NCBI GenBank assembly: GCA_026184775.1
Contig: JANCYW010000013.1
Location: 124,001-188,000, forward strand
Reading direction: 5' to 3'
DNA length: 64,000 nucleotides
From: Cyanidium caldarium
Lineage: Eukaryota; Rhodophyta; Bangiophyceae; Cyanidiales; Cyanidiaceae
The translations under genes were made by a program, and so were the position numbers. Positions 18,912 to 29,353 of this stretch are shown here, piece by piece. How positions within the stretch are numbered: position 1 is the first letter of the stretch; each line of letters starts with the position of its first letter. The notes under the pieces were generated by a model, which did no database searches, was not told the DNA's origin, and saw only the letters and a list, made by a program, of their open reading frames with translations.

Positions 18912-21161
18912 ATGGACACCGCGTTGGATGGCGGCTGGGTGCGTTCGGTGAAGTGGGATGAATTGGCGTTGCCCGATGAGCCGGTGGCGTCGGGCGCCAA
19001 CGGGCAAGTGTACCGCGGCCGGCTGGGCGGCGAGTGGGTAGCCGTGCGGGCGGCGCGTATCACCTCGCAGGCGTCGCTGGAGCGGTTCCACGCGGAGTTG
19101 GCGGTGCACCGGCGCCTGTGGGAGCGGGCGCGCGGGAGCGAGGCGTTGTCCAGCTGGGCCGGGCTGTTGCCGTTGGTGGCAGTGTGCCAACACCCGCCGC
19201 ACTATGCCACTGTGTTTCCGTGGTACCGCGAAGGCTCGCTGTTCGACCTGCTGCACGCCGACGAGCTGGCGCCGCGCTTTACGGAAGCGCGAGTGCTGCC
19301 GGTGGCGCTGCAGTTGGCCCGCGGTCTGCGCACGCTGCACCGCCTGGGACTGGTGCACCGCGACGTCAAGTCGTCGAACGTGTTGCTGGATGGCGAGCAC
19401 GTGGCGCTGGCCGACTACGAGCTCACCGAGGCCATAGAGGAAGAAGAGGAGGAGGAGGAAAGGAGGGCGGAGCCAGCGGCAGCCTCGACGGAGGCATGGC
19501 GCAGCGTGATGTCTGCGGGGCGGGCGGGTCCGTCGGCCGGTCGACTGCAGCACATGGTGGGCACGATGGTGTATATGGCACCTGAGTTGCTGGTGAACAT
19601 GCATCGCGGGCGGCGATACCGCAACAAGACCGACGTGTACGCCTACGCGATCACGCTCAACGAGATGATCAGCGGCTGCGTGCCGTATGTGGATCGGCGG
19701 CTGGCGGAACCGGAGTTGCACACGGTGTTGGAGACGCGTTTCAACGAGCTGCAGTTGCGCACCGCCATCGTCAAGGAGCATTTGCGGCCGAGTATGAATG
19801 TGGAGGCGGTGGAGCGCATCGGGGGCGTGGCGTTGCGCCAGCTGATCGAGGCGGCGTGGCATGCTGACCCGCGACAGCGACCGGATTTTGAGCACATTGT
19901 GGCGCGGCTGCAGTCGATACAACGGTGCCAGTTGCCGGGGCAGATGCGGTCGCCGCGGATGACGGTACCGGACGGTTTCACCATGCAGCTGGAGAGCGAA
20001 GCGCCCGCTACGGCTGCTGCTGAGGAGCACGGGGCGATTCGTCTGGATGAATTGCTGCGAGTCTACTTTCCGGACGATGCCGCAGCGTATGCCCAGAGAG
20101 CCGAGCGACTGGCGCGATATGGGCGTGTCAGCGATGCTACGCAACACCGTTCGACGCACGCGGTGCACGATGTGCCGGCAGCATTGGCCAAAGAAGCGCA
20201 CTTCGGCTGCGGTGGCGCTTTGGGTTATGCCGACGCCTATGCGACGGCGGGACGCCGCGGTGCCGACCGCATGGAGGATCGCCACTTTATCCGGTCGCCG
20301 CTGGTGCTGGACGAGCACGCCACATCAACGCGGCCGCTGCACCTGCTGGGTGTGCTTGACGGGCACGGCGGACAATCGGCTGCCGCTTTCGTGGCCTTGT
20401 GCCTACCCGAGGCCATTCGGGAGGAGTTGCAGCGAACAGCGCTGCCGACGATGGATGCCAGCGCTGTGCGGCAGGCGCTGGGGCGGGCGTTTATGTTGAC
20501 CGATCTGGCGTGGTTGATTCACAGTGCATCGAGAGGTCAAGCATGGAGGCACTCGCGACGCCAGCAGGATGGAGGACGCGGCACCATCGACGAATCGGGA
20601 GATCACCCTCTGTCGGGATGCACCGCACTGGTGGCATTGGTGGACGGCGACACGGTGCACGTGGCCAACGCCGGCGACTCGCGCGCGGTGCTCTACTCGC
20701 GATGCGAGAACGTCAGCGAGACATCCAATCCGCCTCTGCGCGGCACCCCGCTCAGCACCGATATGACCTGCGACGGCGATGCGACGGAGCGCCGCCGGCT
20801 GGAACGTCTGGGCGCCCGGCTGGTGCCGGTGGGCGGCCAACTGCGGGTCGAAGGTCAGCTGGTGGTCACGCGCGCCCTCGGCGATCGCGCTCTGAAGCGC
20901 TATATCACCGCCCAGCCGCAAGTGCAGACCGTGGACGTGCATCCGCGACGTGATCGGTTTCTGGTGCTGGCCACCGACGGCCTGTGGGATGTGCTCGACG
21001 AACTACAGGCGAGCAGCATCCTGCACGGCACCGTCGCTGTGGCTGGCCTGATGGCGCGTCGGCTCGCCCAAGAAGCACTCCAACGCGGCAGTCTGGATAA
21101 TATCACCGTAGTGGTGGCCTGCCTCCGAGATGACACGTTCGAGCAGGGAGAGGAGGGGTAG
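18912..21161 (+). CDS. Fusion of an atypical protein kinase domain with a PP2C phosphatase
   Basis: A 749-residue two-domain protein. The kinase half (about residues 12-340) has a Gly-loop GANGQVYRG, VAVRAARI with Arg at the usual ATP-binding Lys position (residue 46), an intact HRDVKSSN catalytic loop (149-156), but DYE in place of DFG (168-170). An acidic insert follows, then GTMVYMAPELL. The PP2C half (about 435-740) has RMEDRHF, GVLDGHGG, VANAGDSRAVL, VLATDGLWDVL and GSLDNITVV, so all metal-binding aspartates look present. The same domain order is known in a plant family named protein kinase and PP2C-like. The phosphatase is probably active; the kinase half is doubtful. Confidence 0.9.
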   Translation: MDTALDGGWVRSVKWDELALPDEPVASGANGQVYRGRLGGEWVAVRAARITSQASLERFHAELAVHRRLWERARGSEALSSWAGLLPLVAVCQHPPHYATVFPWYREGSLFDLLHADELAPRFTEARVLPVALQLARGLRTLHRLGLVHRDVKSSNVLLDGEHVALADYELTEAIEEEEEEEERRAEPAAASTEAWRSVMSAGRAGPSAGRLQHMVGTMVYMAPELLVNMHRGRRYRNKTDVYAYAITLNEMISGCVPYVDRRLAEPELHTVLETRFNELQLRTAIVKEHLRPSMNVEAVERIGGVALRQLIEAAWHADPRQRPDFEHIVARLQSIQRCQLPGQMRSPRMTVPDGFTMQLESEAPATAAAEEHGAIRLDELLRVYFPDDAAAYAQRAERLARYGRVSDATQHRSTHAVHDVPAALAKEAHFGCGGALGYADAYATAGRRGADRMEDRHFIRSPLVLDEHATSTRPLHLLGVLDGHGGQSAAAFVALCLPEAIREELQRTALPTMDASAVRQALGRAFMLTDLAWLIHSASRGQAWRHSRRQQDGGRGTIDESGDHPLSGCTALVALVDGDTVHVANAGDSRAVLYSRCENVSETSNPPLRGTPLSTDMTCDGDATERRRLERLGARLVPVGGQLRVEGQLVVTRALGDRALKRYITAQPQVQTVDVHPRRDRFLVLATDGLWDVLDELQASSILHGTVAVAGLMARRLAQEALQRGSLDNITVVVACLRDDTFEQGEEG

Positions 21162-21602
21162 AGAGTAGCGGAGCGCGTCCTATCCGGGAGTGGAATACTC
21201 CCGCGTAGTGATTATGGTAGATCCGGTGATGTACAGACGAGAAGACTTGTCGCGTGTCGTTGTTCAGCTGCTTCACTTCTCATCGTCGGCACGCAATGCA
21301 CCCGTCCTGTTCCCCGTAGAGAGCGACCCGATGACCCGCAATCGTCGATGCGCGGTGCCGCTCGATCGCCACTGCCGCGGTGGTGGTAGTGTGGGTGGGT
21401 GGGAAAGGTGCGCGGGACTGGTCGGGCGCTGACTGGACGACAGGAGCGTGTCCTCCGGCAGGGGAATACGGTTCACGTAGAGCGGGAACATTCGGAGTGG
21501 TGTGTGTGGGTGAATTGTCGCCCATCCTCTTGGCTGAGCGGAGTCGCCGTTCGGGTTTCTGGCGCTCTCCGCGAGGTGCCTCACTGCACTCTGGTTGCGC
21601 GG
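21162..21602. other. Intergenic region upstream of the alanyl-tRNA synthetase
   Basis: About 440 bp. The AlaRS frame is open through its last 200 bp but has no ATG before 21603, so I treat it as leader. It contains a TGG/GGT-rich patch near 21377-21402. Nothing else is visible. Confidence 0.4.
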
Positions 21603-22149
21603 ATGCCATCCCGACGTGAAGCGCAACTCTACTTTGCGCCTCATCCCATGGGCTGGATAGGGGCACTGCGTGCGCAGGCGCCGCGGTGTTGGGCGTGGCG
21701 GACGGCCCGAGCCTGGGGTGTTGGCACGTCGGTGCGGCGCCTGCACCGAGCATGGTGTCCTTCGGCGCGCTCCCGACCGCTGCGCCCGTTCATGCGAGTG
21801 CGCGCGTCAGGCAAGGCGGCATCGGATGCGCACACCGCCCCCGCTACCGACCATTCCGTCAGCTCGTCTCTATCGGCGGGCCAGCGCATGAGTTCCGATG
21901 AAATCCGCTCGGCCTTTCTCCAGTTCTATGTCGACCGCGGCCACCGCCTCGTGCCGTCCGCCTCGCTGGTGCCCGACGACCCGACCATCCTGCTCACTAT
22001 CGCCGGCATGGTGCCGTTCAAGCCGATATTCCTGGGCGAGCGCGAGGCGCCCCAGCCGCCGCGTGCCGTCTCCGCCCAGAAATGTGTGCGCACGACGGAC
22101 GTGGAGAACGTCGGCCGCACCCGGCGCCATCACACCTTCTTCGAAATGC

Positions 22150-22181
<32 letters not shown>

Positions 22182-24638
22182 CGGCAGGCCATGGTGTGGG
22201 CGTGGGAGCTGCTCACCCAGGTGTACGGCCTGCCGGCGGAGCGGCTGGCGGTGTCGGTGTTCGAGTCCGACGACGAGGCGTACCGCATATGGCGACAGGT
22301 GGTGGGCGTGCCCGCGCACCGCATCGCCCGCATGGGCGAGTCGGACAATTTCTGGGCCAGCGGACCGACCGGCCCTTGCGGGCCGTGCTCGGAGATCTAC
22401 TATGAGCTGGTGCCCGCGACGGGAGCCGGTGGTAATGCGGTGTCGGCAGAGGCTGTCGACCTCGGCGACGATGCGCGCTTCATCGAGCTGTACAACTTGG
22501 TGTTTATGGAATTCAATCGCGACGCCACCGGACAGCTCACGCCGCTGGCCGCCAAGAACATCGACACGGGCATGGGATTGGAGCGGCTGGCGCAGGTGCT
22601 GCAGGGCGTGCCCAACAACTACGAGACCGACCTGATACGGCCGATTGTGGACGAGGCGGCATCGCTGGCCGGCTGTGTCTATGACAGTGCTGCCGAGGAC
22701 GCTCGCACCTCCCTGAAAGTGATCGGGGACCACACGCGCGCGGTGGTACACCTGCTGGCCGACGGGGTTCGGCCATCCAATATGGGGCGCGGGTATGTGC
22801 TGCGCCGGCTGATCCGCCGGCTGGTGCGACATGGACGGCTGGTGGGAGTGGACGGCCCGTTTGTGGCCGAGGTGGCCGAAGTGGCCATCCGGCTGGCGGC
22901 CGCGTCGGGATATCAGCAGGTGCAGCGACGACGGGAGGAGATTGTGCGCGAACTGGCTGCGGAAGAGTCGCGCTTTCTGTCGACGCTATTGCGCGGCGAG
23001 GCGCTGCTGGAGGAGATATTACAAAGTGGTATGCCAGTCGTCTCCGGCACCGATGCCTTCACCCTGTACGACACGTACGGCTTTCCGGTGGAGATGACGC
23101 AAGAGATTGCCGGCGAGCGCGGTCTGCAGGTGGACATGCAGGCGTTTGATCAGTGCATGGCGGAGCAGCGGGAAAGGGCGCGCGGCCAGAGCGCCTTTCA
23201 CGGGGCGGGCGACGGCGCTGCCAGCCACCGCCACGCCGTCCGCACAGTGGCGGCTGCAGTCAACGGTGAGAGCGGTGGCACGCGTTTCGTGGGGTACGAC
23301 ACGTTGGAGTGGGCGCCAGCGCGCGTGCTATCGATTGTGGCCGACGGGCACGAGTTGCGCTCCTCGACCGCGCTATCGAATTCGCCACAGACGATTCAAC
23401 TGGTGCTGGACGCCACTCCATTCTATGCCGAGGGCGGCGGACAAGTGGCCGACACCGGCGAACTGGTGCCGACGGGCGATACGGCGGCGTTGCTCCGGGT
23501 ACAAGATGTGCAGAGCGTGGACAACATCTGGGTGCACACGGTGGCGTGGCCGTCGCCGTCCTCATCCCCCACGGAAATCGCCGTCGGGGACACGGTGGTT
23601 GCGCGTGTGGACGCCCAGCGGCGCCGACGCATCCGCGCACACCACACCGCCACGCACCTGTTGCAGTCGGCGTTGCGGCAAGTGTTCGGGGCGGACCGCG
23701 TGGCGCAGGCCGGCTCGCTGGTAGAGGCCGCCCGGCTGCGTTTCGATTTTACGGCGCCGCGGGCGCCCACCGCCGAGGAGCTGGCGCAAGTGGAGCGGCT
23801 GGTGAACGAGTGGATCCACGAGTCACGCCCGCTGCTGGTGCAGACCATGCCGCTCGACGAGGCGATGCGCCGCGGCGCCATTGCCATGTTCGGCGAAAAG
23901 TACGACGACACGGTGCGGGTGGTGGAGGTGCCGCAAGTTTCCATGGAGCTATGCGGCGGCACGCACGTGGAGAACACCGCGCAGATCGGCCTGTTCAAGG
24001 TCGTCAGCGAGGGCGGCATATCCGCCGGCGTGCGGCGCATCGAGGCGATGTGCGGGCCGGCGGCACTGACCTACCTGAACGAGCGCGACCAAGTGGTGCG
24101 CGGGCTGATGCGCACGCTGCGACTGACCCAGGCGGCGGAGGTACTGCCGAGCGTGGAGTCGCTGGCGGCGGCCAACAAGCAACTGCACAAGCAGGTGACG
24201 TCTATGCGGGGCGAACTGGCGGCGGCTTATGTGGCCGAGCGGGCGCGCACCGAGGCGATCAACGCGGGTCCGTTGCGAGCGTTCATCGCCCGGATGGATG
24301 AGTCGCCGAACGCCATGCTCTGGGACGCAGATGCCTTGCGGACCGCTGCGGAGCACGCGGTGCAGCAGCTCGGTGCGCACAGCGTGGTGTTGCTGGCCGC
24401 TGGCCATCCCACCGACGACAAAGTGATGCTGGCGGCGCAGCTGGGACCGCAAGCAGTGCGCGACCTCCAACTGCACGCCGGCAAACTGGTGCAAGCGGCC
24501 GCCAAAATATGTGGTGGTGGCGGCGGCGGCAAACCGCATCAAGCGCAAGCCGGCGGCAAGGACGTGCGTCGATTGGAGGAGGCGCTGGAGTTGGTGCGAC
24601 GACAAGTGCAGCAGGCCGTGGAGGAACATGGAGGATAA
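21603..24638 (+). CDS. AARS: Alanyl-tRNA synthetase, bacterial/organellar type
   Basis: A 1011-residue enzyme that charges tRNA-Ala. Seen: catalytic core SSDEIRSAFLQFYVDRGHRL, AQKCVRTTDVENVGRTRRHH, HTFFEMLGNFSFGDYFK and SGPTGPCGPCSEIYYE. The editing domain carries RIRAHHTATHLLQSAL and SMELCGGTHVENT, with its zinc-binding His and Cys. The C-Ala/DHHA1 end reads GGGGGKPHQAQAGGKD. The wording follows bacteria and plant organelles rather than the cytosolic eukaryotic enzyme. The first ~95 residues are Arg/Ala/Ser-rich, consistent with a plastid (or dual) transit peptide. No ATG lies further upstream in frame; an alternative start is 21648. Confidence 0.95.
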
Positions 24639-24854
24639 GAGGGCTTGAGGGGATGTGAGAAGGAGGATAGAACGGTTAAAGAGGAGTGTTACTGAGGTGG
24701 GCATCTGCATCCTGAAGTTGCTCCCGGGGCGATTTCCGAGCGCTCTGCACCCGAAGCATCTCGGCTGTGGCGAGATCGGCGCGCCGCGAGGCACCCCGCT
24801 GGTTGCGCGTTGCGTGCGCTCCCGCCTCTCATCCGCCACGAGTAGTGCGGAGAA

Positions 24855-25841
24855 ATGCACCTCGCGGCGTTTACGTCGAGCGCAACACTGCATCGGGCGG
24901 CTCGGTGTCGCTTTGGTTCCCTGCAAATCTCACACGAACCCAGTGGCGCGCGCTGGTCGCTTCTCACGGCACGCCGCTCGCGCCGGGGCGCGACGTCCAG
25001 CCTCCTCCTCCTCCGCTGCGCGCTGTCGGCGTCATCAAAAGGCGAGTTGCGCGAGCGGCAGCACCCGATGATACAACGGCTGGCGGACAGCATCGAGCAA
25101 GTGTGGAAGGGTGAGCTGACACAACTGGAGCCGTATCACCTGCCGGAAGATTTGGGTTACGTGGAGGGTCGACTGGAGGGCGAGCGCGTGCTCATCGAGA
25201 ACACCTGTTATCAGGCGCCGGCGTTTCGCAAGATGCATATGGAGTTGGCGCGAGTAGGCAACGCCAAGCAGGCGTCGTTGGACATCCTGCACTGCGTGAT
25301 GTTTCCACGGTTGCAGGCGGTGGACGCGTCGGTGCCCATGTTCGGCTGCGATATCGTGGCCGGGCGCGGGGCGGTGTCGGCGGCCATCGTGGACCTGTCG
25401 CCGGTGAATGGAGAGCGGCGGCTGGCGGCAGACTATCGACGCGAGCTGAGCGCCGAGCGGTTGGTGCAGCTGCGACAGTTTGGACATGCGCGCGACTTGC
25501 CGCCATGGGGCAAGGAGATCTTTTCGGAGTTTTGTGTGTTTGTGCGTCCCAGCGCGACGCTCGAAGCACAAGGCGGCGTGGCGGAGGAGGATCAGTTTGT
25601 GCAGCTGGTCACAGAGACGCTGCGCGTTCATTGCCGTCTGGCGTCCCGTCGCGTCGGCCATGCAACCGCTGATAGCGTCGCGGAGGGCGTGCGCGGGCAG
25701 GAGTTTTACTGCAGCAAACAGCAGGAGAACGACAAGACGCGGCGCGTGCTGGAGAGCGCCTTTGGTCGCGACTGGGCCGAACGATACATATCTACCGTGT
25801 TGTTCGACAAGCCGGAACAAGTGCTGGAGCGAGGGTCCTAA
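24855..25841 (+). CDS. pcyA: Phycocyanobilin:ferredoxin oxidoreductase
   Basis: PcyA reduces biliverdin IXa to phycocyanobilin with electrons from ferredoxin in the plastid, making the chromophore of phycocyanin. Seen: LIENTCYQAPAFRKMHMELA, LDILHCVMFPR, VPMFGCDIVAGRGAVSAAI and FYCSKQQENDKTRRVLESAF. By alignment from memory, the residues matching cyanobacterial His74, Glu76, His88 and Asp105 are His128, Glu130, His146 and Asp166. About 70 residues precede the enzyme, with many Ser, Arg and Leu and few acids, fitting a plastid transit peptide; this favours the upstream ATG over the one at residue 72. It is the best single marker here for a phycobilin-making alga. Confidence 0.95.
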   Translation: MHLAAFTSSATLHRAARCRFGSLQISHEPSGARWSLLTARRSRRGATSSLLLLRCALSASSKGELRERQHPMIQRLADSIEQVWKGELTQLEPYHLPEDLGYVEGRLEGERVLIENTCYQAPAFRKMHMELARVGNAKQASLDILHCVMFPRLQAVDASVPMFGCDIVAGRGAVSAAIVDLSPVNGERRLAADYRRELSAERLVQLRQFGHARDLPPWGKEIFSEFCVFVRPSATLEAQGGVAEEDQFVQLVTETLRVHCRLASRRVGHATADSVAEGVRGQEFYCSKQQENDKTRRVLESAFGRDWAERYISTVLFDKPEQVLERGS

Positions 25842-26056
25842 ATGGCGGGTTGCGAGGAGGCGGGCGCGCTCCGCCGATGCCTCGGTGTCGGGCGTGCGCA
25901 CGTTCGCAGGTTCTCCTCTTGGCAGGAATGTCTCCATTTGACTCATATTGATTGTAGAGCGTAACGTGACGGAATTCTCCGCGCCGCGGCATTCCGTCCC
26001 CCGCCGGCGCCCGTCCGGTTGGCCTCCTCCGCGCTCCCCGTCCTCTGTCCTCCGTC

Positions 26057-26506
26057 ATGGAGACGGCCTCCACTTCAGCGGCGCCGCGGAAGCGCACTTT
26101 CCGCAAGTTTTCGTACCGCGGTATCGATCTGGAGGCGCTATTGGCGCTGCCGCAGAATGAAATGGTGGAGCTGTTGCCGTCGCGGGCGCGACGGCGCATC
26201 CGCCGCGGCTTCCGCAAGCGCGAGGTCGGCCTGGTGAAGCGCATCCGCAAGGCGAAGGCGGCGGTGCCGGACGAGTTCACCAAGCCGGCGGTCATCAAGA
26301 CGCACTGCCGGAACCTGCTCATCCTCCCGGAGATGGTGGGCGCGCGACTGGGCGTGTACAACGGTAAGACCTTCAACGAGGTGGAGATCCGCGGCGACAT
26401 GATCGGCCACTACCTCGGCGAGTTTAGCATCACCTACCGGCCGGTGAAGCACGGGCGACCGGGTATCGGAGCGTCGTCCTCGTCGCGGTTCATCCCGCTC
26501 AAGTAA
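26057..26506 (+). CDS. RPS15: 40S ribosomal protein S15 (uS19)
   Basis: A 149-residue cytosolic ribosomal protein. Seen: [81 protein letters not shown] and the C-terminal [10 protein letters not shown] tail that reaches the decoding centre. Full length. The ATG follows a CTCC/TCCT-rich leader reminiscent of pyrimidine-rich starts of translation genes. Confidence 0.97.
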   Translation: METASTSAAPRKRTFRKFSYRGIDLEALLALPQNEMVELLPSRARRRIRRGFRKREVGLVKRIRKAKAAVPDEFTKPAVIKTHCRNLLILPEMVGARLGVYNGKTFNEVEIRGDMIGHYLGEFSITYRPVKHGRPGIGASSSSRFIPLK

Positions 26507-26752
26507 ACAGGCCAGTGTGGAGCTTTCAAGCTATCGGTAGCCGCCATCGCATGGCCGGCGCCGTAACGCCCGCCGATTCCTCTCCTGATTCGACTTGAAT
26601 TGGCATTCGAGCGATCAACGGAATGTGGATGCGGCCAATGCCCTTGCCGACAGCTAACCCTTCCTCGGTTGTGCTATCCGTATCCGCGGCGACCTATCAT
26701 TCCCGTCGGCGCTGTCGCCTACCCTGGAACGCACCCCGTTCCCCGCCACGCC

Positions 26753-27697
26753 TTACTCGACAAAGTACTTGTCCAGAATGGCATGCAGTTCGCGACATAC
26801 TTCCGCGATGTCCGGACGGGCGTTGTCCCGCTGTGCCCAGCACTTGCGAATCAACGCGTGCAACTCGGGGTATTTGCGCTCCACGGACGCCCGCATGCCC
26901 GGTCGCAAGCCTTTGTTCACCACCCCGGCCGCCGCCTGCACCGGCAGCAGGTGCTGCCGACTGAACGGCACCTCGCCGGTGCACATCTCGTTCAGCAGGA
27001 TCCCGAAACTGTACACGTCGGCCTTGGCGTCGTAATCCGACTTGCCCAGGATAACCTCCGGCGACATGTACTGGTACGTGCCGCACTCGCGGGTCATCTG
27101 GCCGGCCTGGTCGCCCACCGCCAGTTTGGCAATACCGAAATCGCACACCACTGCCCGCGTCCAGTCCTCGTCCAGCAACACGTTGCTCGACTTGAGGTCG
27201 CGGTAGATGACCCCGCGGCTGTGCAGGTACGCCAGCGCCGCGGCCACATCCCGCGCCAGCTGCACCACCCGCCTCAGGTCCTTGTACAACCGTCTGGTCA
27301 GTGCGCGCCGCAGCGTGCCACCGCCCAACCGCTCCAGCACCAGAAACGCATCGCCGCCCTCCGCGCGCACACCCCAGCCGTACGCCCGCACCACGTTCGG
27401 GTGCTCCAACTTGAGCTCCATGAACATGCGCACCTCCTGGCGAAAGGCGTACTCCGCCTCGGGACAGCGCGTTGCCCGCAGCACTTTGACGGCCACCGGT
27501 TGGCCCTGCAGTGTGCCGGCGTACACGTCGGTGTCGGTTCCGCCGCCCATGAGCGCCGGTGGCTCCACAACCAGTTGTGACCACTGCAGAGTGGGCGCAG
27601 GCATGTCGGGGGGTGTTGATGCGTTGCCCTCAGCGACCTCCTTCCATCCCAACCCGTCCGGCTCTCCCGCCTGCGGTGGCCCTACCGACGCCGACAT
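26753..27697 (-). CDS. TKL/Raf-like protein kinase
   Basis: A 314-residue single-domain kinase. Seen: a loose Gly-loop (GGGTDTDVYAG), QPVAVKVLRATR with the ATP-binding Lys, GVIYRDLKSSNVLLD, where the HRD His is replaced by Tyr, VVCDFGIAKLA with intact DFG, GTYQYMSPEVI and DVYSFGILLNEM. The KSSN and SFGILLNEM wording is typical of tyrosine-kinase-like Ser/Thr kinases. Start chosen at MSASVG; a longer in-frame extension upstream has no domain features. Lys, Asp, Asn and DFG are all kept, so it should be catalytic. Its substrate is unknown. Confidence 0.85.
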   Translation of the reverse strand: MSASVGPPQAGEPDGLGWKEVAEGNASTPPDMPAPTLQWSQLVVEPPALMGGGTDTDVYAGTLQGQPVAVKVLRATRCPEAEYAFRQEVRMFMELKLEHPNVVRAYGWGVRAEGGDAFLVLERLGGGTLRRALTRRLYKDLRRVVQLARDVAAALAYLHSRGVIYRDLKSSNVLLDEDWTRAVVCDFGIAKLAVGDQAGQMTRECGTYQYMSPEVILGKSDYDAKADVYSFGILLNEMCTGEVPFSRQHLLPVQAAAGVVNKGLRPGMRASVERKYPELHALIRKCWAQRDNARPDIAEVCRELHAILDKYFVE

Positions 27698-28033
27698 GTC
27701 GAGGAGCGGACGGTTGTTCGGGGCGTGTGGGAGAACCGATTTTCGGAACGAATAGTGCTCGCTGGCGCTTTTAATTCGATGCACACACCAGATGAAACGT
27801 TGCGAGCGTCCCTGTCCTGATCGCCCCTCACACCGACCGCCTCTAACGACCTCACCGCACGTCGAGCTCGGAAAACGCCCCGCCGCCCGGATGTCGACGA
27901 GAGACGCAGCGAGCGCTTCGAATCGAGCGCGCGCACGCGCCGCGGCTCGAAAGATCACCTGCATGCAACGTGCACTTGGGAGTGTCCTGAGCGTTCCCAT
28001 GAGCGAGCATATCGTAACCTCTGCTCCTCTCCA
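27698..28033. other. Intergenic region between FEN1 and the TKL-like kinase
   Basis: About 335 bp between two minus-strand genes. It should contain the kinase promoter. No RNA gene or repeat is visible. Confidence 0.35.
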
Positions 28034-29173
28034 TCATCGTTTAGCCTGTTTCAACGGCCGCCTTACTTTCGTCTTCTCATCGACAGGTTGGGTGTGCGCT
28101 GGTTTGGCCTTGAAGAACGCATCCAGGCGCGACTGGTTGGCCGCGCCCGACCGACTGGCTTTCTGCATGCGCTCGATGGCCTTGCGCACCATGCTTTCGT
28201 TAAAGTTGTTCTCCTTGACCAGAAACTGCATGATACCCTCCTCGTCGGGCGCTTTCCACTCTAGCAGCGGCGCGACCTCCTCTGCGGGGAGCACATGCGG
28301 GTGTTGAAAGATGCGCCGCGCCCCCGCAGGATCAAAGTCGTCCGGCACCACGTGTTTGGTGGACTCGAGGTGTCGCAGCACGCCCTCGATATCGCCGTGC
28401 TGCTTCACCAGGTTGAGCGCGGTGCGTGGCCCGATTTTCGGGATGGTGCTGGTGTAGTCACAGCCGCACAGGATGCATACATCGATAAACTGCGACATGC
28501 TGACGCCCAGGTCCTCCAACGCCAGCTGCAGATAGAACTCGCTCGGCTTGCGGGCTTTTTTCTCGGCCGCACTGCTCAGCGATCCGAACAGGTTGCGAAT
28601 GAGGATAGGCGTGCCGAACGTGATCGCGTCCATGTCCTCGCTGGCGCTGGCGTATACCAGATCGGCCGTGGCCAGCGCGGCACACTGCGCCTCGGCCTCG
28701 GCCGGCGCCTCGACGACCGGCATGCCCATCAGCCGCAATAACCGTTTCACGCTCTGCATTGTCTCGTCGGTAACCTTGTTCACCCGCCGCGCGTGCTTGG
28801 CAAAGCGCTCGGCGTCGCCCTCCTCCTTGGCCTGCGCGGCCGCCGCCTCGTCCTCCGCCCGGCGCGCTCGACGCTTGGCCAACTCACTCGCCTTCATCTC
28901 CGGCGGCTTGCCGTCGAACACATACACCGGCTTGATGCCCAACTCCAACAACTTTATGGTGCGGTAAAACACCCCCGAGAGGTGCGACGTGACCTCGCCG
29001 GCCTCGTTGGTCAGGTTGGCCGAATCCGCCGTCCGCACCGCTACCAGAAACTGGTAGATGGACATAGACGCGTCCAGCGCTATACGCCTCCCGAAGAACG
29101 CCTTCACATCCTGCTCCTTGTGCGCTCGCGGTGCATAGTCCGATATCAACTTGGCCAGCTGTTTTATGCCCAT
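28034..29173 (-). CDS. FEN1: Flap endonuclease 1
   Basis: A 379-residue structure-specific nuclease that removes 5' flaps in Okazaki fragment maturation and long-patch base excision repair. Seen: MGIKQLAKLISDYAPRA at the exact conserved start; RRIALDASMSIYQFLVAVR with the metal-binding Asp; YVFDGKPPEMKASELAKR; VEAPAEAEAQCAAL with the active-site acidic cluster; CILCGCDYTSTIPKIGP, the helix-two-turn-helix region; and a PCNA-binding box QSRLDAFF near the C-terminus followed by a basic tail. It shares a 180-bp divergent promoter region with UTP21. Confidence 0.97.
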   Translation of the reverse strand: MGIKQLAKLISDYAPRAHKEQDVKAFFGRRIALDASMSIYQFLVAVRTADSANLTNEAGEVTSHLSGVFYRTIKLLELGIKPVYVFDGKPPEMKASELAKRRARRAEDEAAAAQAKEEGDAERFAKHARRVNKVTDETMQSVKRLLRLMGMPVVEAPAEAEAQCAALATADLVYASASEDMDAITFGTPILIRNLFGSLSSAAEKKARKPSEFYLQLALEDLGVSMSQFIDVCILCGCDYTSTIPKIGPRTALNLVKQHGDIEGVLRHLESTKHVVPDDFDPAGARRIFQHPHVLPAEEVAPLLEWKAPDEEGIMQFLVKENNFNESMVRKAIERMQKASRSGAANQSRLDAFFKAKPAHTQPVDEKTKVRRPLKQAKR

Positions 29174-29353
29174 GATAACGTCGGGGAAGCGATAACGTGT
29201 ACTGCCGAGCGAGAACGAACAGCGAACGACGCACGCGTCCCGCCAAACCGCGTCGACATCGAGCGGCGACGTTTTCGCCGCAGCGTCGACGGCGGGCGGT
29301 CGGTCGGTCGGTCGGTCGAGGGCCATGAAGTGTCGACCATCCAACTGAGCGTT
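29174..29353. promoter_or_regulatory. Short bidirectional promoter region of FEN1 and UTP21
   Basis: Only 180 bp separates the two outward-facing start codons, so the promoters must overlap. A short tandem of GGTC units (about 29298-29316) lies inside. Confidence 0.5.

Noticed and set aside
26753-28000. Longer kinase starting at the far upstream open frame
   Set aside because: The extra ~100 residues are low-complexity without a domain; MSASVG gives a compact kinase.
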